Source: Acidobacteriota bacterium (GTDB taxonomy: Bacteria; Acidobacteriota; UBA4820; DSQY01). From it: a stretch of DNA of 32,500 bases. The notes under the pieces are model-generated. The model was given only the letters and a program-made list of their open reading frames with translations, searched no databases and was not told the DNA's origin. Made by a program: the position numbers and the translations under genes. Positions 10,052-18,952 of the stretch are shown here, in pieces. The stretch covers positions 1 to 32,500 of the forward strand of contig JAJYLT010000020.1 in NCBI GenBank assembly GCA_021787565.1. Reading direction: 5' to 3'. Positions within the stretch are counted from its first letter, which is position 1, and every line of letters starts with the position of its first letter.

Positions 10052-11129
10052 CCTGTCAGCCGCGCTCCTCTTGGGAGTGGCGGCCACCGGGCAGATCTCC
10101 ACCTACCCGCCCTCGCCGGAGAACCGTCCGTCCACGGAGGACCTCCTGCCGGCGGCGCGTTTGGCCCTTTACTCCGGACGGGCCGAACGGGCCTACCGGC
10201 TGGTGCTCCTGGCGCAGCCCGAGGAAGGAAATTCCGCTTCGTGGCTGGATCTTTGCGCCCGCGTGTACCTCGCCCTCGACCGCCCCATGCGCATGGCGGA
10301 CTGCCTCGCCTCCCTGGGTGCATCGGACCCCCGGGCGCTGAAGATGGCGCAGGCGGTGATGCAACGCCTGGGTCCCTCGCCGCCGCCTGCCGTCCTGACC
10401 GTCGAACCCACTTCCATACCCCCTCTCGACCGCTCCGTTGCCCGTAGGGTGGTGGGAATTGAGCCCGCTCCGGATGGCTCCGTGTACATCCTCACGGAAA
10501 ACGCGCTGATCCGCACCGATCGGACGGGGCGGCAACTGAGTTCGACACCCCTGGCCAGGGGCAAGGATGTGACCCTGGACGAGGCGGGAAAGGTGGTGGC
10601 GTTGGGAGAGAGCCAGATTCTCTGGGGGGACGCGGTTGTCCCGATTCCGGCCGGGCTGGACAAGCCGGTGTCGGTGGCCGCCTCGCCCGAGGGGAGCCTC
10701 ATACTCCTGGACCGTGGAGCCAGAAGGCTGTATCGCCTCGACCGCCACGGAAACACCCAGGGCAGCGTGGCCCTGAGCCTCCGCAATCCCGCCTGGGTGC
10801 GCGTGGACATGGCCGGGCGCATCTACATCGCCGATAAGAGCACACAGGCCGTGCACGTCTACCGGGCCGACATGAGCCCCCTCAGGGACATCGACCCGGC
10901 CGCGGTGGGCCACCCCGTCCGGCGGATGGAGGGGATGGAGGTGGATTTCGCCGGCGACGTGATGCTGCTGGACGGAAGAGGCCGCCGTGCCGTGCTGTTC
11001 TCCGGCGATGGACGCTACCTGTCGGCCACCGGGGAGGCCACGCGCGTGAGCGCCCTGGGCTGGGACGGCCTTGATTCCGTGGTCGTGCTGGACGAGAAGA
11101 GTGGAACGGTGGGGAGGATCGCGCTGTGA
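9999..11129 (+). CDS. Exported NHL/beta-propeller-like protein, partner of the PEGA kinase
   Basis: About 376 residues, function unknown. The start is uncertain. A GTG at 9999 gives a basic stretch followed by a hydrophobic core (ALSLSAALLLGVAATG), a good signal peptide, and overlaps the 3' end of the kinase gene by 53 bases; no strong ribosome site is seen. A GTG at 10077 is an alternative that would lose the signal. Residues of about 40-130 look helical and TPR-like. From about residue 145 there are NHL/SMP-30-like repeats (EPAPDGSVYILTENALIRTD, AASPEGSLILLDRGARRLYRLD, VDMAGRIYIADKSTQAVHVYR, EVDFAGDVMLLDGRGRRAVLF), which suggest a five- or six-bladed propeller. The stop overlaps the GTG start of the next gene, so the three genes are translationally coupled. 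Confidence 0.7.
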   Translation: MTKAGWWISTRAAWKALSLSAALLLGVAATGQISTYPPSPENRPSTEDLLPAARLALYSGRAERAYRLVLLAQPEEGNSASWLDLCARVYLALDRPMRMADCLASLGASDPRALKMAQAVMQRLGPSPPPAVLTVEPTSIPPLDRSVARRVVGIEPAPDGSVYILTENALIRTDRTGRQLSSTPLARGKDVTLDEAGKVVALGESQILWGDAVVPIPAGLDKPVSVAASPEGSLILLDRGARRLYRLDRHGNTQGSVALSLRNPAWVRVDMAGRIYIADKSTQAVHVYRADMSPLRDIDPAAVGHPVRRMEGMEVDFAGDVMLLDGRGRRAVLFSGDGRYLSATGEATRVSALGWDGLDSVVVLDEKSGTVGRIAL

Positions 11130-13297
11130 GGAGACTGCTCTTCGCTCTTCTCGCGGTCGCAGGGCTCCTGCCTCTGGCCCTGGGGGGCCAGGTGGTGGTC
11201 CAGGAGATCGGCGCCCTCCAGGAGACATTCTCAAAGGCGCAGGATTCTTATCACGCCTTCAAATTTCCTCAGGCGCTCCAGCTTCTGAATCCCCTGGACG
11301 ACACCCTGACCAAATGGGAACAGACGGGGCGGCTTCAGCCGAGCGACGAAACGCTGCTCGAACGGGTGCTGGAGCTGAAAGGTGTCTGCGCCTACAACCT
11401 CGGCCAATTGGACGACGCCAAGCAGGATTTCACGCGGCTGATCCAGCTGCGCCCCGAATATCCCTTTACGGTGACGCGCTCCCCCAAGATCCAGAAGTTC
11501 TTTGAGGACGTCAGGACCTCCCTGACCGGGACGCTGGCCCTGTCGGTGGATCCGGAGGACAGCGTGGTCACCGTGGACGGAAGACAGCTCGGCACGGACT
11601 ATCCCCGGAGCTTTCCGGTGCTCAAGGGTCTGCATGTCCTTCGAGTTACGCATCCGGGCTACACGCCCCAGGAGCAGGAGGTCAACGTCGAAATCGGCAC
11701 GACCGTCCCCGTGAATATCCGGCTGGTGCCCAACGCCCGCTCCATCTACTTCTTCGTGCAGCCGCAGGGCACCGAGCTCCTCATCGATGGAAAGCCGGCC
11801 GGCAGGGCCGATAAGGCCGCTTCGGCTCAGCGGGACTGGGCCCAGTTCGCCAGCGAAAACAAGGTGGATCCGGGGTCGGTCTACGTTATCCCAGCCCTCT
11901 ATCTCCCTCCTGGCGAACACAAGGTGACCTTGTCCCACCAGTGCTACCTCACCCGGGACTTCGTCATGACCGTGACCCTGGACAAGGTCAGAAACTCCGT
12001 CGGCTTCATCCGGCCCATTTCCCTCGAGCAGCGGAGCGTGAACCTGGAGATTGCCTCCCATCCCACGGGGGCCCAGGTCACGCTGGACGGCCAGCAGGTG
12101 GGGATCACGCCTCTGAGCCTACAGAACTTCTGCATCGGAGAGCACGATCTCCTCGTGCAAAAGGCGGGTGTGGGGGAGTACCGGGCGAAGCTGGACATCC
12201 CCGACCAGAGTCCGTTTAAGGTCACGGCCGTCCTGAGACCCACCCTCCTGTGGATCGGGCTGACCCGCGTGCAGGACGTAACTCCTGACCAGATCCAGGG
12301 CCTGCAGGGGAAGATGAACGAGGCGGTGGGCACCATGAAGCTCTTCAACGCCGTCCTTTCCAAGGAAAAGAACCCTATGCTCCCGGACACCTTCTTCGTC
12401 CCCGGGGTTGATCCGCAGGAGGTCTCGGCGACCGTTCGGGAGCTCTGCGAAAAGTACAAGTGCCAGGGGCTGCTCGTCGGCAAGCTCGCACCGGCGGGTT
12501 CCTCTCAAGGAGCGGCTGTCCGAGTCACCCTGAGGCTCTTCGTCCCCGGTATTCCTGGGTACGATGAGTTCAGCAGGGTGCTGGGTTCCCACGAGGAGGC
12601 CGCCGCGGCCCTCGAACCCGTGGACCGGCCGCTCATCCACCCGTCGGCCGAGGAGGTGGTGAGCGTGGCCGACCTTCCGGGGGCTGCAGGCCCCACGTTC
12701 GTTCGTGGCGTGGGCGACCCGTCGGGTCCCTCCCCCGGCGATGTCTTGCTGGGCGTCGATACAACCCTCACTCCCACTGCCGCTGCAGCCAGCAAGGCCC
12801 TGGCAGGGGGTCAGAATCCGACCATTCGTTATCTCCACAAGGGCCAGGAGAGGACCTGGCACTTCCGGGCCGATCAGGCCTTCGTGGTGCAGGTCTACGG
12901 GGGTTCTTCGTTCCCCTACAGGCGGCTCTGGCTGCTCTCCAGGCAGGCCGTCCTGGGGGCCGAGTCCACCTTCGAAAAGCGCCCGGCGGTCCTGAATCTG
13001 GCGTGCGCGGACCTGAACCTGGGACGCCCCGACCAAGCCCTCAAGGACCTGGACATACTCGGCGCACAGAGCTCGGGGGAGCCCGCTTGGGCCGCCTGGT
13101 CGTATCTTCGGGCCGTGGCGCTCATTCAACTGAACAGGGTGGAAGAGGCCCGCCCCCTGCTGCTCTCGGTGGCGGGTGACCCATCGGCCAGCTTGGACGG
13201 GTTGGGCGACATTCTCATCCAGCCCCTCGCGACGGATCTGCTGCAGCAGCTTCCACCACCACCGCCACCCCTTCCGGTGCCCAAGCCGGAGCACTGA
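11126..13297 (+). CDS. Exported TPR-PEGA-PDZ-like protein
   Basis: A 723-residue exported protein of unknown function. The GTG start at 11126 overlaps the preceding TGA and has GGGAGG at a suitable distance. A signal peptide (MRRLLFALLAVAGLLPLALG) leads into a helical TPR-like region (about 25-130, GVCAYNLGQLDDAKQDFTRL). Three PEGA-like domains follow (about 136-200, 205-300 and 304-372), each with a VDG, IDG or LDG turn. The middle part (about 375-515) is unassigned. Residues of about 530-600 look like a degenerate PDZ domain (GDVLLGVDTTL), and a second TPR-like stretch (about 620-700) precedes a proline-rich tail. PEGA domains are shared with the kinase two genes upstream, so this may be its periplasmic partner or scaffold. 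That link is inferred from context only. Confidence 0.82.
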   Translation: MRRLLFALLAVAGLLPLALGGQVVVQEIGALQETFSKAQDSYHAFKFPQALQLLNPLDDTLTKWEQTGRLQPSDETLLERVLELKGVCAYNLGQLDDAKQDFTRLIQLRPEYPFTVTRSPKIQKFFEDVRTSLTGTLALSVDPEDSVVTVDGRQLGTDYPRSFPVLKGLHVLRVTHPGYTPQEQEVNVEIGTTVPVNIRLVPNARSIYFFVQPQGTELLIDGKPAGRADKAASAQRDWAQFASENKVDPGSVYVIPALYLPPGEHKVTLSHQCYLTRDFVMTVTLDKVRNSVGFIRPISLEQRSVNLEIASHPTGAQVTLDGQQVGITPLSLQNFCIGEHDLLVQKAGVGEYRAKLDIPDQSPFKVTAVLRPTLLWIGLTRVQDVTPDQIQGLQGKMNEAVGTMKLFNAVLSKEKNPMLPDTFFVPGVDPQEVSATVRELCEKYKCQGLLVGKLAPAGSSQGAAVRVTLRLFVPGIPGYDEFSRVLGSHEEAAAALEPVDRPLIHPSAEEVVSVADLPGAAGPTFVRGVGDPSGPSPGDVLLGVDTTLTPTAAAASKALAGGQNPTIRYLHKGQERTWHFRADQAFVVQVYGGSSFPYRRLWLLSRQAVLGAESTFEKRPAVLNLACADLNLGRPDQALKDLDILGAQSSGEPAWAAWSYLRAVALIQLNRVEEARPLLLSVAGDPSASLDGLGDILIQPLATDLLQQLPPPPPPLPVPKPEH

Positions 13298-13355
13298 CGG
13301 ACGATGGAATCGGTGGACGAGCGAGTGATTTGGGAACCGTAGGGGAGGAACTCGG

Positions 13356-14408
13356 ATGAGCGACACCAGGCCGCCCGTTGGACGCCTGACGCAGCTCAGC
13401 CACGGCGCCGGCTGAGCCTGCAAGACCAGTCCACTGGACCTGGCGGAGGTCCTCCGCCAGCTACCCCCCATGACGGACCCCAACCTCCTGACCCCTTCGG
13501 GGCACGTGGAGGACGCCGCGGCCTATCTATTGGACGCGGAGAGGGTCCTGCTGTTCACCGCGGATTACTTCACGCCGGTGGTGGACGATCCCTACGTGTT
13601 CGGGCAGATCGCGGCCGCCAATGCCTTTTCGGACGTCTACGCCATGGGGGGGCGCCCCAAGCTGGCCCTCAACCTCATGAGCTTTCCAAGCCGGAAACAC
13701 CGCATCGACGAGATGCTCCAGATCATGAAGGGCGGTTCCGACAAGGCGGTGGAGGCGGGCTGCCTCATCGTGGGAGGGCACACCGTCGACGACGCGGAGC
13801 CCAAGTACGGCCTGGCCGTCATCGGCGAGGCCCGGGTCGAAAGCCTCCTGCGAAAGGGAGGGGCGAAGCCGGGAGATCGCATCGCCCTGACCAAGCCTCT
13901 TGGAACCGGCATTCTGGCCACGGCTTACAAGGCGGGGGACCTTTCCGAATCCGAGTACGCGCCCGCGGTAGAGTCCATGCGCTCCCTGAGCGCTGTCGCC
14001 GCCGAGTGCGCGCTCGAATCGGGCCTTCACGGCGCGACCGACGTCACGGGGTTCGGGCTCCTGGGCCACCTGCTGGAAATGTGCAGGGAGGCGGAGGTCG
14101 GGGCGGAAATCCGGTTTTCCTCGCTGCCGTTCTTCGACGGGGTGGAACGGCAGGCCTTGGAGCAGAACGTGCCCGGCGGTACTTACGCCAACAGGGACCT
14201 CGTGATTCCCCACGTGGGCTCTCCGCCGGGTTTCCAGGACCACCACCTTCTCATGGCCGCCGACGCCCAGACTTCGGGGGGGCTCCTGCTGGCCGTGCCG
14301 CCGAGAGCTTCCGAGCGCTTCGAGGAGGCCTGCCGAAGCCGAAGCCAGAGGTTCTGGTGGATCGGAACGTTTCGCTCCGCCCCCTGCCGGATCCAGATTG
14401 TCCCCTGA
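13356..14408 (+). CDS. selD: Selenophosphate synthetase SelD, selenocysteine-containing (in-frame TGA)
   Basis: SelD makes selenophosphate from selenide and ATP, the selenium donor for Sec-tRNA and 2-selenouridine. Read from ATG 13356 (GGAGG seven bases upstream), the protein has 350 residues including Sec. Residues 11-19 (LTQLSHGAG) run into a TGA at 13413-13415 and then ACKTSP, exactly the family motif in which the catalytic Cys or Sec sits (SHGAGCGCK in E. coli). TGA therefore decodes Sec20 rather than stopping. After it the frame is open, with DPNLL, a glycine-rich AIRS ATP-binding fold (MGGRPKLALNL) and TDVTGFGLLGH. The adjacent Lys23 is present. A start at the later ATG (13470) would delete the active site. 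A hairpin just downstream of the TGA fits a bacterial SECIS. The gene implies that selA, selB and selC occur elsewhere in the genome. Confidence 0.92.
13440..13460 (+). promoter_or_regulatory. Candidate bacterial SECIS hairpin in selD
   Basis: CTGGCGGAG and CTCCGCCAG form a perfect nine-base-pair stem around a GTC loop, beginning 25 bases after the in-frame TGA (13413-13415). The apex reads G-GUC, the same GGUC found at the tip of the E. coli fdhF SECIS that SelB binds. The loop lies about 34 bases after the UGA, near the far end of the usual spacing. The bulged U expected lower in the stem is not obvious. Confidence 0.6.
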
Positions 14409-14512
14409 GGGAGGGACCTTGCGACGGACGAATGGGTTCCCTCCCGCGATGCCGACAAGCCGCCGCCCCATCCACGTCCCGCTCTCACCCCTCGCCCGAC
14501 AAGGAGCCGTTC

Positions 14513-15838
14513 ATGCCTAAGCCGCGCCATCCCAAGGGGTTGTACGTCCTCTTCTTCACGGAGATGTGGGAGCGATTCAGCTTCTACACCATGTTCGCCG
14601 TCTTCGTGCTCTACATGACCGAGCCGGCGCACTACGCGAAGCTGAAGGTCCTGCCCTTCTTCGATCCCCACGTGATGTACGCGTGGTACTCCGGCCTTAT
14701 CTACATCACGCCCCTGCTGGGAGGGTGGATCGCGGACCGGTATCTGGGCTGCCGGAAGACGGTGTACATCGGAGCCCTCCTCATGGCCATCGGCCAGTTC
14801 CTCCTGGCCACGACGAGTGTCTCCCTCTTCTATCCGGGCCTCGTGTTCCTGATCATGGGCGGCGGCTTCTTCAAGCCCAACATCTCCACGATGGTGGGGA
14901 ACCTGTACGAGCACGACAGCCCCCTGCGCGATTCCGCCTTTAACATCTTCTACATGGGGATCAACGTGGGGGCCTTCATCGCGCCCCTCGTGGCGGGCTG
15001 GCTCCAGGTGGCCTACGGCTTCCGCTGGGCCTTCTTCGCGGCGGGTCTGGGCATGATACTCTCGACCGTGATCCTGATCTCCTTCAACAAGTACGTGGCC
15101 CACGCGGACACCACCGCGACGGGGACGAGCGGCTTCGTGAGCGCCCGGGAGCCCAAGGACCGGCACGCCTTCTGGATGCGGATGTGGGCCCTCTACGCCG
15201 TCTTCGGGATCATCATCCTCTGGTGGGCCGTCTACATGCAGTACGGGGACGTGATGAACCTCTGGGCCCGGGACTACACCCAGCCCGTAAGGATGGGCGC
15301 GTACACCATGCCCATCGAGTGGTACCAGTCCATAAACCCCATCTTCATCATCGCGTTCACGCCGGTGCTGGTCTGGCTGTGGGGCTTCCTCAACCGCCGG
15401 AAGATGGAGCCCTCCACCTCGGGCAAGATGCAGTGGGGATTCTTCCTGAGCGTGGTCTCCTTCTTGATCATGGTGGCCGCCGCCGCGGGATTCTCGCACG
15501 GCCATTCGCCCGTCAGCCCCTACTGGCTCGTAGCCTTCTACGGCGCGATGACCCTCTCCGAGCTCTGCCTGAGTCCCATGGGGCTCTCCTACGTCACCAA
15601 GGTGGCCCCGCCCCGGTACCAATCCCTCATGATGGGCATGTGGTTCGCGGCCAGCGGCGTGGGAAGCTTTCTCGCCGGGTACCTGGGGCGCATGTGGATC
15701 ACGCCGGGCATTCAGAATGCCTTCCCCTTGCAGCTCCAGCCTGGGCCCTATTTCTGGCTGATGAGCGGTCTCTCCGTGGTCTGCCTGGCTATGATGGCCT
15801 TCGCCTTCAAGGTCGTGAACCGAGCGCCGGAACTCTAG
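14513..15838 (+). CDS. POT/PTR-family proton-dependent oligopeptide transporter
   Basis: A 441-residue inner-membrane symporter of the POT family (major facilitator superfamily), which imports di- and tripeptides with protons. The ExxERF proton-coupling motif appears as EMWERFSFY in helix 1. The PTR2 signature LGGWIADRYLGCRKTVYIG follows helix 2. FNIFYMGINVGAF matches the FYxxINxG signature. Many hydrophobic segments run to the C-terminus, consistent with 12 or more helices. The ATG at 14513 has AAGGAG seven bases upstream; the open frame further upstream lies inside selD and is not used. It follows selD by about 100 bases. It is a little shorter than E. coli DtpA (500). Substrate range cannot be read from the sequence. 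Confidence 0.92.
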   Translation: MPKPRHPKGLYVLFFTEMWERFSFYTMFAVFVLYMTEPAHYAKLKVLPFFDPHVMYAWYSGLIYITPLLGGWIADRYLGCRKTVYIGALLMAIGQFLLATTSVSLFYPGLVFLIMGGGFFKPNISTMVGNLYEHDSPLRDSAFNIFYMGINVGAFIAPLVAGWLQVAYGFRWAFFAAGLGMILSTVILISFNKYVAHADTTATGTSGFVSAREPKDRHAFWMRMWALYAVFGIIILWWAVYMQYGDVMNLWARDYTQPVRMGAYTMPIEWYQSINPIFIIAFTPVLVWLWGFLNRRKMEPSTSGKMQWGFFLSVVSFLIMVAAAAGFSHGHSPVSPYWLVAFYGAMTLSELCLSPMGLSYVTKVAPPRYQSLMMGMWFAASGVGSFLAGYLGRMWITPGIQNAFPLQLQPGPYFWLMSGLSVVCLAMMAFAFKVVNRAPEL

Positions 15839-15986
15839 CGCGCCGATGGGGGGTTCCTTACCACCGTTCACGCGGTGACGAGCGCGCGATCTCTGGATGC
15901 TCCGAGAGGGTGTAGTGACTCGCATCGCCTGGACGAGAAGAGAGCGCCAGGGCGCCGCCCAAGTGGGAGCGTCCAGAGGAGTCCGG

Positions 15987-17609
15987 ATGGACGGGAGGTG
16001 GCGGTTCCCGGGGCTGACTTTCAAGCTCGCTGTCGCCCTCATCGGGACGGTGGTGGTGATCTCGGGAAGCCTGTGCCTTCTGAGCGCTTACTTCCATCGC
16101 CGTGCCTTGGAGCGGCTCATGGTCCAGGAGGCGGACCGGGTGACGGATGTGGTCCACCGCTCCACGCGCTTCGCCATGCTCAACAACAGCCGCGACGAGA
16201 TCTACAAGATCATGGATAGCATCGGAACCCAGCCGGGCATCGTGAGGCTCCGGATCTATGACGAGCAGGGGCTCGTGGTCTATTCGACCGACAAGGCGGA
16301 GATCGGCCATTCGGTAGACAAGAAGGCCGAGGCTTGTTTCGCCTGCCATCAGGAGGGCCAACCGCTCACCCGGCTGAACCGGCCCGACCGCGTCCGCGTC
16401 TTCAGGGAACCGACGGGGGGCCGCGTCGTTGGGGTGATCAACGCCATCGACAACGAGCCCGCCTGCTACAATGCTCCCTGCCACTATCATCCCTCCAACC
16501 AGCAGATACTGGGCGTGCTGGACGTGGACGTTTCTCTCAAGGATGTGGACTCCACCATCGCGGGTCTGAGAAACCGAGCCCTCATTGGCGTGGCCTTCAA
16601 CGTGCTGATCGTCGCCCTGGTCGCCTTCCTCTTCGTGTTCATCCTCGTGGACAGGCCGCTCAAGGCGGTCATGGCCGGCACCAGGCGGGTGGCCGACGGC
16701 GACATGGATCATCCCATTCTGGTGCGATCCCGAGACGAGTTGGGAGCACTGGCCCAATCTTTCAACGATATGACGCGCCGGTTGAAGGAGGCCATGGAGG
16801 TGGTCAGGCACTACAACCGGACCCTCCAGTCCAAGGTGGAGGAGAAGACCGCCGAATTGCGCCAGGCCCAGGAGCACATGCTCCGGATCGACCGAATGGC
16901 CACGGTGGGGCGGCTGACGGCGGTGATCGCCCACGAGATCAACAACCCGCTCTCGGGGATCCGGACCTACGCCAAACTTCTCCAGAAACGCGCCATCAAG
17001 GAACCGGGCGTCGGGGAAGAGGAGCACCGGTACCTGGAACTCATCGAGAGCGAGGCCACCCGCTGCGGGGAGATCGTGAATTCCCTGCTCCAGTTCTCCC
17101 GCAAGTCGCCCATCAAGCTCGAACCCCAGGACATCAGCGGGCTCACTGCGGAAGCTCTTCGGCTCGTCCGCCACCGTCTCGACCTTCAATCGGTGACCGT
17201 GAACACCCATTTGCAGGAGCGGTTGCCCCGCATCCACTGCAGCGGCCAACAGGTGATTCAGGCGCTGCTGGCCGTCTTCATCAACGCCTGCGAGGCCATG
17301 CCTTCGGAAGGAACCCTGATCGTCTCCACGGGATCGGAGGAGGGGGAGAAGGGTGTCTGGGTCCGGGTCGAGGATACGGGTGTCGGGATAGACAGCGAGA
17401 CCTTGGAGCACATCTTCGAGCCCTTCTTCTCCACCAAGGAGGAGGTCCATGGCGTGGGCCTCGGGCTCGCGGTGGTCTACAGCATCGTCCAGCGCCACGG
17501 GGGCCGCATCGACGTGGAGTCCACGGTGGGCAAGGGCTCCGAGTTCACCCTCCATTTCCCCGTTCTGCCGCCGCAGGCAGGGGCTTCGCCGAAGGAGGTG
17601 CCGGAATGA
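15987..17609 (+). CDS. Sensor histidine kinase with a periplasmic two-site c-heme-like domain
   Basis: A 540-residue membrane histidine kinase. ATG 15987 is chosen because GAGGAG lies five bases upstream; an earlier in-frame ATG lacks one. Helix 1 (about 12-33) and helix 2 (about 197-220) enclose a periplasmic domain of about 160 residues. It contains CFACH (117-121), a classic CxxCH heme c site, and CYNAPCH (160-166), a CxxxxCH variant. It may therefore sense redox state, oxygen or a ligand through covalently bound heme, though a metal site is possible. HAMP (about 221-270), a coiled coil, a HisKA domain with HEINNP (His316) and an HATPase domain (DTGVGID, GVGLGLAVV) follow. The stop overlaps the start of the NtrC-type regulator gene by four bases, so the two form a two-component pair. 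Confidence 0.92.
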   Translation: MDGRWRFPGLTFKLAVALIGTVVVISGSLCLLSAYFHRRALERLMVQEADRVTDVVHRSTRFAMLNNSRDEIYKIMDSIGTQPGIVRLRIYDEQGLVVYSTDKAEIGHSVDKKAEACFACHQEGQPLTRLNRPDRVRVFREPTGGRVVGVINAIDNEPACYNAPCHYHPSNQQILGVLDVDVSLKDVDSTIAGLRNRALIGVAFNVLIVALVAFLFVFILVDRPLKAVMAGTRRVADGDMDHPILVRSRDELGALAQSFNDMTRRLKEAMEVVRHYNRTLQSKVEEKTAELRQAQEHMLRIDRMATVGRLTAVIAHEINNPLSGIRTYAKLLQKRAIKEPGVGEEEHRYLELIESEATRCGEIVNSLLQFSRKSPIKLEPQDISGLTAEALRLVRHRLDLQSVTVNTHLQERLPRIHCSGQQVIQALLAVFINACEAMPSEGTLIVSTGSEEGEKGVWVRVEDTGVGIDSETLEHIFEPFFSTKEEVHGVGLGLAVVYSIVQRHGGRIDVESTVGKGSEFTLHFPVLPPQAGASPKEVPE

Positions 17610-18952
17610 CCACTCCCATCCGCATCCTGGTCGTGGACGACGAGTTCAGCGTGAGGGACTCGCTCCAGGCCTGGTTTCGGGATTCCGGATACGAGACCGA
17701 GGTGGCCGCCAGCGGCAAGGAGGCGCTCGCCAAGATGGGCCGGCAGCGTTTCGACATCTTCCTTCTGGACATCAAGATGGCCGGGATGGATGGCCTGGAA
17801 CTGCAAGAGACGATCAAGGAGCACCAGGAGAACCCCATCATCATCTTCATGACCGCCTACGCGTCCGTGGACACGGCGGTCCGCGCGCTGAAGCTGGGCG
17901 CCTTTGACTACGTCACCAAGCCCATCGACCCGGAGGAGCTGGAACGCCTGGTGCGCAACGCGGCCGAGAGGCGGCTCCTCCAGAAAGAAAACCTCTCCCT
18001 GAAAGTGCAGATCGAAGAGCTGACCCCCTTCAAGGACATCATCGGCGAAAGCCAGCCCATCCAGGACGTGGTCGAGCTGATCAAGAACGTGGCGCCCACG
18101 GACACGACGGTGCTCATCCGCGGCGAGAGCGGAACCGGGAAGGAGCTCGTGGCCAGGGCCATCCACGCCGCCAGCCCGCGACGGTTCATGCCCTTCGTCA
18201 CCGTGAACTGCGGCGCCCTGCCCGAAGGTCTCCTGGAGAGCGAGCTCTTTGGACACGAGCAGGGGGCCTTCACCGGCGCGCAGTTCCGGCACAAGGGGAA
18301 GTTCGAGCTAGCGGATGGCGGCACGCTCTTCCTGGACGAGATCGGGGACGTCAGCCTCAAGACCCAGACCGACCTCCTCCGGGTGCTCCAGGAGACGGAG
18401 ATCACCCGACTCGGCGGCACCAAGCCCATCAAGGTGGACTTCCGGCTCATCGCCGCGACGAACGGCGACATCGAGGCGCGCGTGGCCGAGAAGAGCTTCC
18501 GCGAGGACGTCTATTACCGCCTGAACGTTTTTCCCATCGTGTTGCCGAGCTTGAAGGCGCGGTCTGGGGACATCCCGATGCTGGCCGGTTATTTCCTCCA
18601 GAAGTACGCCCGGAAGATGAACCGGCCGATCCGGGGCATCTCGGCTTCCGCCATGGCCCTGCTTTCCCAGCACTCCTGGCTTGGAAACGTGCGGGAGTTG
18701 GAGAACTCCATCGAGCGGGCGGTCATTTTCTGCAAGGGCGACGAACTGTTGCCCGAGCACCTGCCGCTTCATAGGTCCGCCGCCTCCGAGGGCTCCTCGG
18801 GCCTCCCCCTGTCCGAAGTGGAGAAGATCCACATCCAGAGGGTCCTGGCGGAGACCGGCGGGAACATCTCCAAGTCGGCCCGCGTCCTGGGCATCGACCG
18901 GGCGACCCTCTACAACAAGATCAAACGCTACGGGCTCCTCGTACGAGAATGA
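17606..18952 (+). CDS. NtrC-family sigma54-dependent response regulator
   Basis: A 448-residue transcription activator that remodels sigma54 RNA polymerase. The receiver domain (1-120) has Asp11/Asp12, phospho-acceptor Asp55 (FLLDIKM) and Lys105 (VTKP). The AAA+ domain (about 145-380) has Walker A GESGTGKE (173-180), the sigma54-contacting loop GAFTGA (220-225) and Walker B LFLDE (Asp244-Glu245). A Fis-type helix-turn-helix ends the protein (GGNISKSARVLGIDRATLYNKI). ATG 17606 overlaps the kinase stop (ATGA) and follows GGAGG. It is the partner of the heme-motif kinase upstream. Its target promoters are unknown. Two sigma54-type promoters occur at 25348-25361 and 25499-25515 in this window, but that connection is a guess. 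Confidence 0.95.
   Translation: MTTPIRILVVDDEFSVRDSLQAWFRDSGYETEVAASGKEALAKMGRQRFDIFLLDIKMAGMDGLELQETIKEHQENPIIIFMTAYASVDTAVRALKLGAFDYVTKPIDPEELERLVRNAAERRLLQKENLSLKVQIEELTPFKDIIGESQPIQDVVELIKNVAPTDTTVLIRGESGTGKELVARAIHAASPRRFMPFVTVNCGALPEGLLESELFGHEQGAFTGAQFRHKGKFELADGGTLFLDEIGDVSLKTQTDLLRVLQETEITRLGGTKPIKVDFRLIAATNGDIEARVAEKSFREDVYYRLNVFPIVLPSLKARSGDIPMLAGYFLQKYARKMNRPIRGISASAMALLSQHSWLGNVRELENSIERAVIFCKGDELLPEHLPLHRSAASEGSSGLPLSEVEKIHIQRVLAETGGNISKSARVLGIDRATLYNKIKRYGLLVRE

Noticed and set aside
13470-14408. SelD starting at ATG 13470
   Set aside because: This would remove the active-site loop and the Lys-containing segment; the upstream ATG with in-frame TGA gives the full family N-terminus.
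14183-16042. Long minus-strand open frame opposite selD and the peptide transporter
   Set aside because: His/Gly/Asp-rich shadow of the real transporter frame, with no start site or family pattern.
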